Source: Candidatus Villigracilis adiacens (GTDB lineage: Bacteria; Chloroflexota; Anaerolineae; Anaerolineales; Villigracilaceae). From it: a stretch of DNA of 64,000 nucleotides. Below, one piece after another: positions 45,106-53,835 of this stretch. Numbering within the stretch: position 1 is the stretch's first letter; every line of letters begins with the position of its first letter. Where the stretch lies: assembly GCA_016703605.1 (NCBI GenBank), contig JADJBU010000011.1:1-64000 (forward strand), read 5' to 3'. The notes beneath the pieces were generated by a model. The model was given only the letters and a program-made list of their open reading frames with translations, ran no database searches and had not been told where the DNA came from. A program made the translations under genes and the position numbers.

Positions 45106-45762
45106 TTATGAGGCTTCTTTTGCACGAAGTAAAGTGACACCCAGCCCCATGAACCAAACGATTTGGGTGATGCCATACACTCCTGTCAGATCGCTCAGAC
45201 CTGGAAATACAGAAACAATTCCGATAGATCCGATAAATATGCCCAGGAGGTTCAGGGCTTTGGGTAATTTGTTTGTGCTCAGACCTACAAGGCTGATGAG
45301 TAACGTCCACACGCCGCCGAGGATTTCACCATTCCCATTTCCGATGCCGTTCGTGGCAATGGTCTCAACGGTGATTAAGGTCAGGGCTGCCTGCTCTGGG
45401 TCTGTGCCATAAAGAGATACAACGGGGGCGATACCTGCATTGGAGATCATACCGCTGGCGATCAGGGAGCCTGCCCATATCAGACCCATGGTCGTTGCGA
45501 TCTTTGTCAATGCCGGTGCGGAGGGGCTGAGCCGTTCATGCAAAGCCAGGGTCAATACCACCAGAAAAATCCCGAAGAAGACGTACATCAGAAGGTTGGT
45601 CGAATAGAACATCGCTTGCTTTTCGACCAATAGACTTAATTTCTGGTCAATGTTTGTGATGTTTAGATAATCGAGCACAACCATGAATATGGTAATTCCG
45701 GTTATGTAGGCAGCTGCCAGATAAAATGCAGCGTATCCGCCAAATTTGTTTAAAGTTTTCAT
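45106..45762 (-). CDS. DUF4386-like membrane protein
   Basis: 218 residues with about six predicted membrane helices: YAAFYLAAAYITGITIFMVV, LLMYVFFGIFLVVLTLAL, LIWAGSLIASGMI, GGVWTLLISLVGL, LNLLGIFIGSIGIVSVF and VWFMGLGVTLL. The size and helix layout match the DUF4386 family, which is of unknown function. It overlaps the XRE regulator gene by four bases, so it belongs to that operon. Confidence 0.75.
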   Translation of the reverse strand: MKTLNKFGGYAAFYLAAAYITGITIFMVVLDYLNITNIDQKLSLLVEKQAMFYSTNLLMYVFFGIFLVVLTLALHERLSPSAPALTKIATTMGLIWAGSLIASGMISNAGIAPVVSLYGTDPEQAALTLITVETIATNGIGNGNGEILGGVWTLLISLVGLSTNKLPKALNLLGIFIGSIGIVSVFPGLSDLTGVYGITQIVWFMGLGVTLLRAKEAS

Positions 45763-45986
45763 TTTTCAGCTCCTTCAGGTTCATATGAAAATACTTCTTG
45801 CAACGGCACGCCAAAGGCGAGAGAGATGCGGAACGCCAATTCCAAAGAGGGGGCGTATTTTCCGCCTTCCAGTGCAATGATGGTTTGGCGCGTCACGCCG
45901 ACTTTTTCCGCCAACTGCTCCTGGGTCATTTCGTTATTCTGGAACCGCAGTTTGCGGATATTGTTGCGGACTTGTCGCTTTTCCAT
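45759..45986 (-). CDS. XRE-family HTH regulator (small)
   Basis: 75 residues, a single helix-turn-helix domain: VRNNIRKLRFQNNEMTQEQLAEKVGVTRQTIIALE, then KYAPSLELAFRISLAFGVPLQEVF. It is the classic short YozG-type regulator that accompanies a DUF2178/DUF4386 membrane protein. ATG at 45986 starts one base after the stop of the 45988 gene and overlaps the DUF4386 gene by four bases. Translational coupling is likely. It may bind the AATGTA-N10-TACATT dyad at the operon promoter, which is inference. Confidence 0.92.
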   Translation of the reverse strand: MEKRQVRNNIRKLRFQNNEMTQEQLAEKVGVTRQTIIALEGGKYAPSLELAFRISLAFGVPLQEVFSYEPEGAEK

Positions 45987-45987
45987 G

Positions 45988-46440
45988 TCACAGCCCCCGA
46001 CGGTAGAGGGTGATCTTGGCAATATCCCCGGCGATCTCAGCCAGGATCCCAAAGGCAAAGATCGTGCTGATCATCAGCAGCGGCGGCTGACCGAAGATGA
46101 AGGCGAGAATGGAACTCAATACACCAATGGAATACGTGATGTATTCGATGCGAATGCCCTTTAGCTCGATGAGATGGTCCCGCTCATCCGTGATGAAGCG
46201 CGGGTCTTCATACTTCCGTGAGCGGATCGCTTCCACAATGGAGAGGATGATATTCGTCAAAATGCTTCCGATGATCGTGACCAGAATGGTTGCAACGATC
46301 ACGACCAGCCACAAAGCGTAAAGCCTGTTGGCGACCCAGTCGCCTGATTGGATGATGGGGAACAGGTTGAAAAAATAGTAGGCAAGGATGAGCAGGTGAC
46401 TGACCATCGCTACGGTGATATTTTTCTCTTGGTACGACAT
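45988..46440 (-). CDS. four-helix membrane protein (DUF2178-like)
   Basis: 150 residues. Helices near 12-30 (MVSHLLILAYYFFNLFPII), 42-68, 104-120 and 124-142. A soluble turn has SRKYEDPRFITDERDHLIELK, with the ERD motif common in DUF2178 proteins, which often pair with small XRE regulators. First gene of the minus-strand operon, with GGAGT before ATG. Function unknown. Confidence 0.78.
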   Translation of the reverse strand: MSYQEKNITVAMVSHLLILAYYFFNLFPIIQSGDWVANRLYALWLVVIVATILVTIIGSILTNIILSIVEAIRSRKYEDPRFITDERDHLIELKGIRIEYITYSIGVLSSILAFIFGQPPLLMISTIFAFGILAEIAGDIAKITLYRRGL

Positions 46441-46469
46441 TTTTTACTCCTGTATGCTTTAGTATTCAT

Positions 46470-46498
46470 AATGTACGCTATAACTTACATTAAGTCAA
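46470..46498 (-). promoter_or_regulatory. promoter with dyad operator for the XRE operon
   Basis: On the minus strand -35 TTGACT (46498-46493), a 17-base spacer and -10 TACATT (46475-46470). A dyad AATGTA-N10-TACATT (46470-46491) covers spacer and -10, a good place for a repressor. Confidence 0.6.
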
Positions 46499-46538
46499 TA
46501 CCTTTTTACATACCGATTGCCTTCTTTTGTGATCCCTC

Positions 46539-46578
46539 TTGACAGACAATAATAAACACTGTATATTTACACCGTAAA
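46539..46578 (+). promoter_or_regulatory. promoter and operator of the TetR gene
   Basis: -35 TTGACA (46539-46544), a 17-base spacer and -10 TATATT (46562-46567). The perfect dyad TTTAC-ACC-GTAAA (46566-46578) overlaps the -10 and the start point. TetR proteins commonly repress themselves from such a site. Confidence 0.72.
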
Positions 46579-46622
46579 TTAAAGTAGTTCGAAATTTATT
46601 TTGTCCGCATTATGGAGCCAAC

Positions 46623-47309
46623 ATGGTCAGACCCAGCAAGAAAACCCAAATACCCAATCTTCAGGAAGCCATCAAGGAAACGGCGTGGAAGCAGATCGCC
46701 GAGACGGGTGCGGCGGCGCTGTCGCTGCGGGCGATTGCGCGCGAACTCAAGATCACCGCGCCTGCCATCTATAACTATTTCCCAGATCGGGATGCGCTGG
46801 TAACCGCCCTGATCATAGATGCCTATACTTCCTCCGGGGATTATCAGTTCGCTTCACGCGACGCCCAGGCAGGGGGCGACCTGGTGGAGCGTTTACGCGC
46901 GATTGGCTTTTCCTACCGACAATGGGCGTTGGATTATCCGCAGCGTTATCAACTGATCTTCGGCACGCCCATCCCTGGTTACCAGGCACCGATGATGGAA
47001 GTGTTGCCATCCGCGGCGCGTTCACTAAGCGCGCTCGTCAGTGTTATCGAGGAACTGCGCATAGTCAATAGATTGAACGCCGACGGGTTTCCCGCGGTTC
47101 AACCCGGTTACGAGCAGATGTTCGACGTCTGGCGCGGTTTTGCGGGGGATTACGATATCTTCTCGCTTTCGATTGCCATGATCATCTGGAGCCGCGTGCA
47201 TGGGTTAGTCTCATTGGAAGTTGCGGGCAATATGCCGCCCTTCGGCGTGGATGGTTCTGCGCTGTACCGTTATGAAATCGAATCCATTATCGGTCAATTT
47301 ATAAAGTAA
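46623..47309 (+). CDS. TetR-family regulator with WHG domain
   Basis: 228 residues. The N-terminal helix-turn-helix (about 12-58) contains AAALSLRAIARELKITAPAIYNYFPDRDALV. The C-terminal ligand domain resembles the WHG type (RQWALDYPQRYQLIFGTPIPGY). It probably represses its own gene and the NAD-dependent epimerase-like gene that follows after 12 bases. The effector is unknown. Confidence 0.93.
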   Translation: MVRPSKKTQIPNLQEAIKETAWKQIAETGAAALSLRAIARELKITAPAIYNYFPDRDALVTALIIDAYTSSGDYQFASRDAQAGGDLVERLRAIGFSYRQWALDYPQRYQLIFGTPIPGYQAPMMEVLPSAARSLSALVSVIEELRIVNRLNADGFPAVQPGYEQMFDVWRGFAGDYDIFSLSIAMIIWSRVHGLVSLEVAGNMPPFGVDGSALYRYEIESIIGQFIK

Positions 47310-47321
47310 AGAGGAGTTTAT

Positions 47322-48272
47322 ATGCCTGCAAATCACGTTGTATTGGGGACAGGCGCAATCGGACGCGCCATAATGATGGAGTTGACGACACGCGGAGAAT
47401 CCGTGCGCATGGTGAACCGCTCGGGCAAGATGGACGAAGTCCCTGCCGGGGTGGAGGTGGTGGCGTCGGATGTGTATGACCCGGCAAAGGTCAGGGAAGT
47501 GACGCTCGGCGCGAAGGTGGTGTATCAGGCGTCGCAGCCGGAATATACCGAATGGGTGGAGAAATTCCCTGCCATGCAACAATCCATTATTGACGGGTTG
47601 ACCGGCGGCAATGCCAAACTGGTCATCGTCGAAAATCTGTACATGTACGGGGATGTGAATGGCACTCCAATAACGGAATATCTTCCGCATAACGCGCATA
47701 CCCGTAAGGGAAAAGTGCGTGGTGAGATCAGCAATTCTGCTTTTGAAGCGCATCGTGCCGGAAAGGTGCATGTGACCTCAGCGCGTGGGTCTGATTTCTT
47801 CGGTCCGTGGGGGTTGCCGACTGCGGCAATGGGCGAGCGTACGTTTTACCCGATGCTGCATGGCAAGGCAGCAAGCCTGCTTGGGAATATTGACCTGCCG
47901 CACACGCATACCTATGTGCCCGACTTTGGCAAGGCGTTGGTCATTCTCGGTGAGCGTTCTGAGGCGGATGGGCAAGCCTGGCATGTACCGAACGATAATC
48001 CGCAGATCAGCCAGCGTGAAATGGCGCAGATGATTGCGGATGAAATGGGACTCCCTCTGAAAGTGAGCGCGATGGGCAAGACCATGATGTGGGTCGGCGG
48101 ATTGTTCATCCCTGTTGCAAAGGAAACCGTTGAAATGATGTATGAGTTCGAGAAACCCTTCATCGTCGATTCGAGCCGCTTTGAGTCTACATTTGGCATG
48201 AAAGCCACGCCGATGAAGGAAGCGATCAAAGAAACTGTGGCTTGGTATAAGAGCCATCCAGAGAAGAAGTAA
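47322..48272 (+). CDS. NAD(P)-dependent epimerase/dehydratase family protein
   Basis: 316 residues, extended short-chain dehydrogenase fold. The N-terminal cofactor loop is VVLGTGAIGRAIMMEL. VIVENLYMYGDVNG has the Tyr region but a YxxxK pair is not plain. ARGSDFFGPWG is typical of this group. Some members act on sugar nucleotides, others reduce or sense small molecules. It is in an operon with the TetR regulator. Its stop codon is the first unit of an octad array. Confidence 0.85.
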   Translation: MPANHVVLGTGAIGRAIMMELTTRGESVRMVNRSGKMDEVPAGVEVVASDVYDPAKVREVTLGAKVVYQASQPEYTEWVEKFPAMQQSIIDGLTGGNAKLVIVENLYMYGDVNGTPITEYLPHNAHTRKGKVRGEISNSAFEAHRAGKVHVTSARGSDFFGPWGLPTAAMGERTFYPMLHGKAASLLGNIDLPHTHTYVPDFGKALVILGERSEADGQAWHVPNDNPQISQREMAQMIADEMGLPLKVSAMGKTMMWVGGLFIPVAKETVEMMYEFEKPFIVDSSRFESTFGMKATPMKEAIKETVAWYKSHPEKK

Positions 48273-48389
48273 ACAGGTAGACAGGTAGACAAGTAGACAA
48301 GTAAACAAGTAGACAGGTAGACAAGTAAACAAGTAGACAAGTAGACAAGTAGACAAGTAGACAAGTAGACAAGTAGATAAGTAAGCAAG
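48269..48389. repeat. octad satellite array (AAGTAGAC units)
   Basis: About 14 tandem 8-bp units (AGGTAGAC, AAGTAGAC, AAGTAAAC, AAGTAGAT). It begins with the stop codon TAA of the epimerase gene and ends in AAGGAGAGAGAG, which serves as RBS of the DUF2214 gene. It has the same unit type as the array at 34613, but no inverted part. Confidence 0.95.
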
Positions 48390-48401
48390 GAGAGAGAGTT
48401 T

Positions 48402-48857
48402 ATGATTATTTTTAATTCGCTTATGGCAAGTTTGCATCATCTTGCGGCATTTACGCTGACGGCGTGCTTGGTGTATGAGTTCATTGCATTTCGTCGATCA
48501 CTGACAGCTGGCGAAGTCCGCCGCATTCAACGAGTGGACTTATGGTATGGAATTTCTGCCGGGGTTCTACTGGTGGCGGGTCTGTTACGGGTTTTCTATT
48601 TCGAGAAAGGCGCAAGTTTTTACAGCGCCAACCCCATGTTCTGGATCAAAATGACATTGTTCACGGTCGTCGGTCTGCTCTCGATCTATCCGACGATTCG
48701 CTACATCCGCTGGGGAACAGTGAGTGAAAGCGCGACGTTTGAAGTTCCGGAGGAAGAACACAACCGCATTCGATGGATGTTGAATTTGGAGATCGTTGGG
48801 CTGGCGCTGATTCTCTTTGCGGCACCTGCTATGGCGCGTGCCATTGGTATGAACTGA
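48402..48857 (+). CDS. DUF2214 membrane protein
   Basis: 151 residues with four membrane helices: HHLAAFTLTACLVYEFIAF, WYGISAGVLLVAGLLRVFYF, FWIKMTLFTVVGLLSIYPTI and EIVGLALILFAAPAMARAI. The layout and motifs such as GLLRVFYFEKG fit DUF2214. Function unknown. It is preceded by the octad array, whose end provides the RBS, and may be cotranscribed with tetR and the epimerase. Confidence 0.85.
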   Translation: MIIFNSLMASLHHLAAFTLTACLVYEFIAFRRSLTAGEVRRIQRVDLWYGISAGVLLVAGLLRVFYFEKGASFYSANPMFWIKMTLFTVVGLLSIYPTIRYIRWGTVSESATFEVPEEEHNRIRWMLNLEIVGLALILFAAPAMARAIGMN

Positions 48858-48863
48858 CGCCTG

Positions 48864-49955
48864 CTATTTCTTGTGCTTCTCGATATGGTTTGAGATTTCC
48901 CGCCGGAATCGCTCTTCGGAAAAACGAGCCGCATTCTCAGATGCGGCTTTGCTATTTAATTTCACGGACTCGAATTTCAAGACCGCTTCGACCATCCCGG
49001 ACTCGGTCTGGTCGTTGAATAAAATACCGGTTTCCCCGTCGTGGACGATTTCCGACGCGCCGCCTTTTTTATAGGCAATGACGGGGCATCCCGCTGCCTG
49101 CGCCTCTGCCATGGCAATGCCAAAATCCTCGGTTGCCATATACACAAAGGCTTTTGCTTTGTTCATCAAGTCTGTTACGACCGCATCGGTTTGATAACCC
49201 ATGAGTTTGATATTGTCTTTTGCCATTCGGCGGATTGCTGGCATGTCGGGACCGTCACCGACGATGACCAACGGAGAGCCCAAGGCGTTAAATGCCTTGA
49301 CGATTTCAATGCCCATTTTGTATGGAACCAGTCGTGAAACGAACAGGTAATACTCATCGCGCTCATTAGCTGAATTAAAACGCTGCAAATCCACGGGTGG
49401 ATAAATTACCTGCGACTCGCGCCCCCAGGCTTCATGGATGTGGGACGCCGTCCAGTGTGAATTCGCGATCAGCGAATCGGACCGGGCTGAGGCAGAAGCG
49501 TCCCACTGGCGTAGCAGGTTCAGGGTCCCGAGTGCGGCGAGGCGGATGAGAGGGTTGGTCAAGCCGTGCAATTTCAGGTAATCATCCCGCATATGCCAGG
49601 CGTATCGCATCGGCGTAGAGATGTAGGAAATATGCGCCTGGCGCGCATGGGTTTTTACCCCATGCGCCACGGCATGTGAAAGCGAAAAAACAAGGTCGTA
49701 TTTGCCCACGTCCAGCGATTCGATGGCGAACGGCATGACTGGCAAAAATTTGCGATAATGACGTTCGATGCGGGGGATATTCTGCAAAAAACTTGCGCGG
49801 ACCTTGAGGTTTTTTAGTTCCGTGTTCTCGAAATTTTTCGGGAAGTGAGTCAGTGAAAAAACATCGGCATCCGGAAAAAGGCGCAGTAACTGCGCAAGCA
49901 ATCGCTCGCTGCCGCCGAACGTGCTCAACCATTCATGGACGATGGCGGTCTTCAT
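48864..49955 (-). CDS. GT4-family glycosyltransferase
   Basis: 363 residues. GT-B fold: KTAIVHEWLSTFGGSERLL at the N-terminus and the GT4 C-terminal pattern YMATEDFGIAMAEAQAAGCPVIAYKKGGASEIV with the E-x7-E sugar-nucleotide site. It adds a sugar, often mannose or glucose, during polysaccharide or glycolipid assembly in the cytoplasm. It lies head to head with the polysaccharide operon that starts at 50053. Confidence 0.93.
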   Translation of the reverse strand: MKTAIVHEWLSTFGGSERLLAQLLRLFPDADVFSLTHFPKNFENTELKNLKVRASFLQNIPRIERHYRKFLPVMPFAIESLDVGKYDLVFSLSHAVAHGVKTHARQAHISYISTPMRYAWHMRDDYLKLHGLTNPLIRLAALGTLNLLRQWDASASARSDSLIANSHWTASHIHEAWGRESQVIYPPVDLQRFNSANERDEYYLFVSRLVPYKMGIEIVKAFNALGSPLVIVGDGPDMPAIRRMAKDNIKLMGYQTDAVVTDLMNKAKAFVYMATEDFGIAMAEAQAAGCPVIAYKKGGASEIVHDGETGILFNDQTESGMVEAVLKFESVKLNSKAASENAARFSEERFRREISNHIEKHKK

Positions 49956-50013
49956 TTGCGACCGTCCGCGTAAACTGCGGTACCAATAAGAAAAAACATG
50001 ACCGGCGACGGAT

Positions 50014-50019
50014 TATAAT
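50014..50019 (+). promoter_or_regulatory. -10 box of the polysaccharide operon
   Basis: TATAAT, 33 bases before the GTG start at 50053. A -35 box is not clear. There is no Shine-Dalgarno before the GTG. Confidence 0.45.
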
Positions 50020-50052
50020 TGCAAACAGGATCGCGCGGATTACTTTAGCGTT

Positions 50053-51384
50053 GTGAATACCCTTATTCCCCCTCCCTTTTCACGCTTCTTTCGTTCAGGA
50101 GCGCGTATTTTTTTTGCGGCTTCCATTGTGCTTGCCCCGTTTCGTTATCGGGCGAGCCTGTGGGCACGCCCATTTCATCCGGTATATTCCGATTACACGG
50201 ATTTCTTGCTATCGGCTGGCGATGTGGCGGTTTTTTTTACGCTTGTATTTTGGGCATGTTCTTTGCTCGTCCAACCTCGCAGGGTAAAACCGGGGAACCC
50301 GCTGGTATTTGCCCTGTTGACCGGTTTGACCGTCGCCGCCTGGGTCTCCACACTTGGGAGTTTCGACCCGGTTGCGAGCCGGTATCATTCGGTTCGATTC
50401 GTCCTCCTGCTGTTTTATTACCTGTTTATTGTGAACGAGATTACCTCGACCTGGCTGTTGGTCGTTCCGGTTTTTATTCAGGCAGGGGCGCAGGCGTTGA
50501 TCGGCGTCGGACAATTTTTTGCCCAATCCTCGCTTGGGCTTCAGATCCTTGGCGAACACGTCCTCGATCCGCTCGTCAGTGGGACAAGTATCATCCCGGT
50601 TCACGGCGGACGGATTTTACGCGCATACGGGCTGACAGACCACCCAAACATCCTTGGCGGCTGCCTGGCGTTCGCGCTTGCGATTCTGCTGGCGGTCGTT
50701 GTTTATGGAGAACGCCGAAAGTCCCTGCCCGCCTCGGCTGCGGTCCTTTTGCTCTTCCCCGCCCTGCTGCTCACATTTTCACGTTCTGCCTGGCTTGGTT
50801 TTTTTGCGGCAGGCGCCTTCCTGTTCGGTTCCGCGCTTTTCTCCCGCAAATGGGATTCGGCGATTCGAACAGCCCTGCTTGGCGCGGCTTGCCTGGCTGC
50901 CATTACGCCCCTTTTGCTAAGAGACGGTTCGGTTTTTGGAAAACGCTTCAACGGCGGCGATGTGACGGGAGACGCGCCAATGGCAGAACGGGCTTTCCTG
51001 ATGGAAAAGGGAAACACGCTCTTTGTGGAACACTCCGCCATCGGTGTGGGGTTGGGCGCCTCGCCCCTCGCCATGAAGATGAGATTCGAGGAATTTCCAC
51101 TGCCATACCAGCCCCCGCATTTCACCCTGCTGACAGTCCCGCTTGAGACCGGTGTTTTCGGCGGCGCCTTCTACCTGCTGCTCTTTATCTACCCATTCGC
51201 AGATTTTATCCTCCGGCGAAAAATCTACCTCCATACCCCGGCTGGCATGGGAGTCCTGGCGCTCCTGCTTGCAATTTCGGTCGTTAGCCTGTTCGATTAC
51301 CATACCTGGTATTACCTGCCCGGGCGCATCTGGCAGTGGCTGGCTTGGGGCTTGTATTCGCAGGTTTCTGCAAGGATGGGATAG
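50053..51384 (+). CDS. O-antigen ligase / Wzy-like polymerase
   Basis: 443 residues with about 10-11 membrane helices and the long outer loop near 300-370 (RFNGGDVTGDAPMAERAFL, HSAIGVGLGASPLAMKMRFEE) typical of Wzy_C (O-antigen ligase) proteins. GRILRAYGLTDHPNILGG is the conserved stretch before the loop, containing the usual H-P-N. It would join or transfer polysaccharide chains at the outer face of the membrane. It starts with GTG and opens the operon. Confidence 0.87.
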   Translation: MNTLIPPPFSRFFRSGARIFFAASIVLAPFRYRASLWARPFHPVYSDYTDFLLSAGDVAVFFTLVFWACSLLVQPRRVKPGNPLVFALLTGLTVAAWVSTLGSFDPVASRYHSVRFVLLLFYYLFIVNEITSTWLLVVPVFIQAGAQALIGVGQFFAQSSLGLQILGEHVLDPLVSGTSIIPVHGGRILRAYGLTDHPNILGGCLAFALAILLAVVVYGERRKSLPASAAVLLLFPALLLTFSRSAWLGFFAAGAFLFGSALFSRKWDSAIRTALLGAACLAAITPLLLRDGSVFGKRFNGGDVTGDAPMAERAFLMEKGNTLFVEHSAIGVGLGASPLAMKMRFEEFPLPYQPPHFTLLTVPLETGVFGGAFYLLLFIYPFADFILRRKIYLHTPAGMGVLALLLAISVVSLFDYHTWYYLPGRIWQWLAWGLYSQVSARMG

Positions 51385-51390
51385 CGGATC

Positions 51391-52884
51391 ATGCCTGAAT
51401 ACCTGCTTGCTCCCGTCCTCGTCGGCTACTCCCTTGTTGCGGCGGCATTAATTCTCTACGTTTCGAATTTGTTTTACCTGATTCTGGCGGGCGCGAAGAA
51501 TCGCGGAAAACTGCGAGACGTCCGTCCCACAATGGAAAACGCGCCGCCCTTTGTCACCGTCCAACTGCCGGTTTACAACGAATGGTACGTGGCAGGGCGC
51601 CTGCTCGAAGCCTGCGCCGGTTTGGAGTATCCCCGCGACCGGTTCGAAATTCAGGTTCTCGACGACTCAACCGACGAAACCGCCTCCATGATCGCGGATA
51701 TGGTTAAGGAGCTTCAAACCCGCGGCGTGAACATCCTCCACCTTCACCGGACCAACCGCCAGGGATTCAAAGCCGGGGCGCTCGCAAAGGGACTCGAATC
51801 GGCAAAAGGCGAATTCATCGCCATCTTCGACGCCGACTTCCTGCCCCAAAAAGATTTCCTCTTGAAGATGATCCCCCGCTTTGAACAAAACACCGCGTTC
51901 GTGCAGGCGCGCTGGGAACACCTGAACCGCGATTATTCGCTCCTGACCCTCCTGCAATCCTTCTCCCTCGACGCGCATTTCGCCGTTGACCAACTTGCCC
52001 GTTCGAGCGGCGGTTTCGTCTTCAACTTCAACGGCACGGCGGGAATCTGGCGCAAGTCCGCCATTCTCGATGCCGGTGGATGGCACGCCGATACCCTGAC
52101 CGAAGACATGGACCTTTCATACCGCGCATTTTTACGCGGCTGGCAGGCGGTCTACGCCGGCGACGTCGAAGCCCCAGCCGAACTGCCGGTGAGTTTTACC
52201 GCCTACCGCCGCCAGCAATATCGTTGGGCGCGCGGAAGCCTGGAATGCGCCATCAAATACCTCCCCATCATCTGGCGCGGAAATTTTCCCCCCGCCCAAA
52301 AACTGCAAGCCACCTTTCACCTGACCGGATACCTGCTCCACATGCTAACCGTCCTCCTGATGTTCTTTTACCCGCTGCTTTTGCTTTTTGCCCGCAATTA
52401 CCCAACCCTGCTTGCCCCGGTCGGCATCGGGCTGCTGATGAACTTCCTCGCCCTGGCTCCCGCCGTCTATTTCATTTCCGCGCAGCATTTTTTGAAAAGA
52501 CGCTGGCTGTCATCCCTGCCCCTGGTTTTCATGCTCTCCATTCTTGCCTCCGGCATGGTCCTGAACACCATGCGCGCCCTCATCCAAATCCTTCAGGGGC
52601 AGGTCGTTCCATTCGAGCGCACGCCAAAGTTCGGCATCACCGACCGGTCGCAATCGTGGCGCGGCAGGCGATACCTCATCCGCTTCGATGCGCTCATCCT
52701 CTTTGAAATTGCCCTGGGCGCCTTCAATCTTTGGACGGCATGGATCGCCTGGGACTCGGGCTATTATTTGATGATGATCTATGCCTTTTTCTTCGCCCTG
52801 GGCTTGTTCTACTTCTCGACCGCCACCTTCATCCAATCCTTGTCTCTCCGCTTCTCCCGCGACCGTCAGCCCGTCTCTGCCTAA
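51391..52884 (+). CDS. GT2-family processive-type glycosyltransferase
   Basis: 497 residues. N-terminal helix, then the GT-A core with TVQLPVYNEWYVAGRLLEA, IQVLDDSTDETASM, IFDADFLPQ, GTAGIWRKSAI, LTEDMDLSYRAFLRGW and RRQQYRWARGSLE (D, DxD, TED and QxxRW motifs). Four or more helices follow at the C-terminus. This resembles cellulose/glucomannan synthase-like enzymes. It makes a beta-linked glycan or transfers a sugar to a lipid at the membrane. It is six bases after the O-antigen ligase-like gene. Confidence 0.93.
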   Translation: MPEYLLAPVLVGYSLVAAALILYVSNLFYLILAGAKNRGKLRDVRPTMENAPPFVTVQLPVYNEWYVAGRLLEACAGLEYPRDRFEIQVLDDSTDETASMIADMVKELQTRGVNILHLHRTNRQGFKAGALAKGLESAKGEFIAIFDADFLPQKDFLLKMIPRFEQNTAFVQARWEHLNRDYSLLTLLQSFSLDAHFAVDQLARSSGGFVFNFNGTAGIWRKSAILDAGGWHADTLTEDMDLSYRAFLRGWQAVYAGDVEAPAELPVSFTAYRRQQYRWARGSLECAIKYLPIIWRGNFPPAQKLQATFHLTGYLLHMLTVLLMFFYPLLLLFARNYPTLLAPVGIGLLMNFLALAPAVYFISAQHFLKRRWLSSLPLVFMLSILASGMVLNTMRALIQILQGQVVPFERTPKFGITDRSQSWRGRRYLIRFDALILFEIALGAFNLWTAWIAWDSGYYLMMIYAFFFALGLFYFSTATFIQSLSLRFSRDRQPVSA

Positions 52885-52896
52885 AGGACTTTTATC

Positions 52897-53835
52897 TTGT
52901 CTGTCACCGGACTCTCCCCATCCATCTCCGCCGCGGTCGATTCCCCCATCGAAATGGCGGTTCTCGAAACGCTGGCGTATTCGGATATTTTCGATTACCC
53001 GCTTTCGCTGGAGGAATTAATGAGATATTTGCCCATCCCCGCAGACCGCGACGCGCTCAAGAATCAAATCGCCGCGATTCCGTCCGTCGCCCGCGACGAC
53101 TCAACCGGCTTTTATCATCTTGCCGGGCGGGGAAACATCATCGCCGTTCGCCGGGCTCGCGAAGCCGCCTCCCGCAGTTCTTTCAACCGCGCCCTCGCAT
53201 ACGGAAAGATTTTGGGGCAATTCCCCTTCGCCCGCATGGCGGCGATGACTGGCTCGCTTGCCATGTTGAACCTCTCCGCGAATGCCGACATGGACTTCAT
53301 GCTCGTCACCGCCCCCAACCGCCTGTGGATCGCCCGCGCCTTGGCCGTCACCTTCGGCAGGCTGATGCGCCTGACCGGCGACCGCATCTGCGTAAACCTG
53401 CTTGTTTCAGAAAATTCCCTGGAATGGAGCCGCCACGACCTGTATTCCGCCCGCGAGATGGGACAGATGATTCCCATTTCTGGCATGACGGTCTATCGCC
53501 GCCTGCGCGAATCGAATCCCTGGGTCGCATCCTTCCTGCCGAACGCCGGGTTCGCGCCGGGGCATTCCCCGGATACCCCCCGCCAATCAGGCTCCCGGCT
53601 GCAACGGTTTCTCGAACTCTTGCTGCCCGAAACACTCGCCGCCCGCCTGGACTCGCTGCTGATGGATTTCCAACTTCGCAGGATCATCCGCGAATATGGG
53701 CAGGGGCTCGAATCGAATTTCACCATTGATTTGTGCCAGGGAAATTTTCACAACCATCGCACGCGGACGGATGACGCCTTTCAGGCGCGGTTGGTCTCTT
53801 TGGGTATAACGCCGCGGGAGGATTTTGAGCAATGA
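52897..53835 (+). CDS. nucleotidyltransferase-fold protein
   Basis: 312 residues. MAAMTGSLAMLNLSANADMDFMLVT has the GS...D-x-D pattern of the MNT/pol-beta nucleotidyltransferase fold. The N-terminus has a winged-helix look (LETLAYSDIFDYPLSLEELM). The start is TTG with AAAGGAC upstream. It overlaps the radical SAM gene by four bases (ATGA). Similar proteins appear in polysaccharide clusters, but their target is unknown to me. Confidence 0.75.
   Translation: MSVTGLSPSISAAVDSPIEMAVLETLAYSDIFDYPLSLEELMRYLPIPADRDALKNQIAAIPSVARDDSTGFYHLAGRGNIIAVRRAREAASRSSFNRALAYGKILGQFPFARMAAMTGSLAMLNLSANADMDFMLVTAPNRLWIARALAVTFGRLMRLTGDRICVNLLVSENSLEWSRHDLYSAREMGQMIPISGMTVYRRLRESNPWVASFLPNAGFAPGHSPDTPRQSGSRLQRFLELLLPETLAARLDSLLMDFQLRRIIREYGQGLESNFTIDLCQGNFHNHRTRTDDAFQARLVSLGITPREDFEQ

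Noticed and set aside
45095..45310. 72-residue N-terminal extension of the alcohol dehydrogenase
   Set aside because: It overlaps the DUF4386 coding region, has no homology, and the ATG at 45094 begins the family sequence with an RBS.
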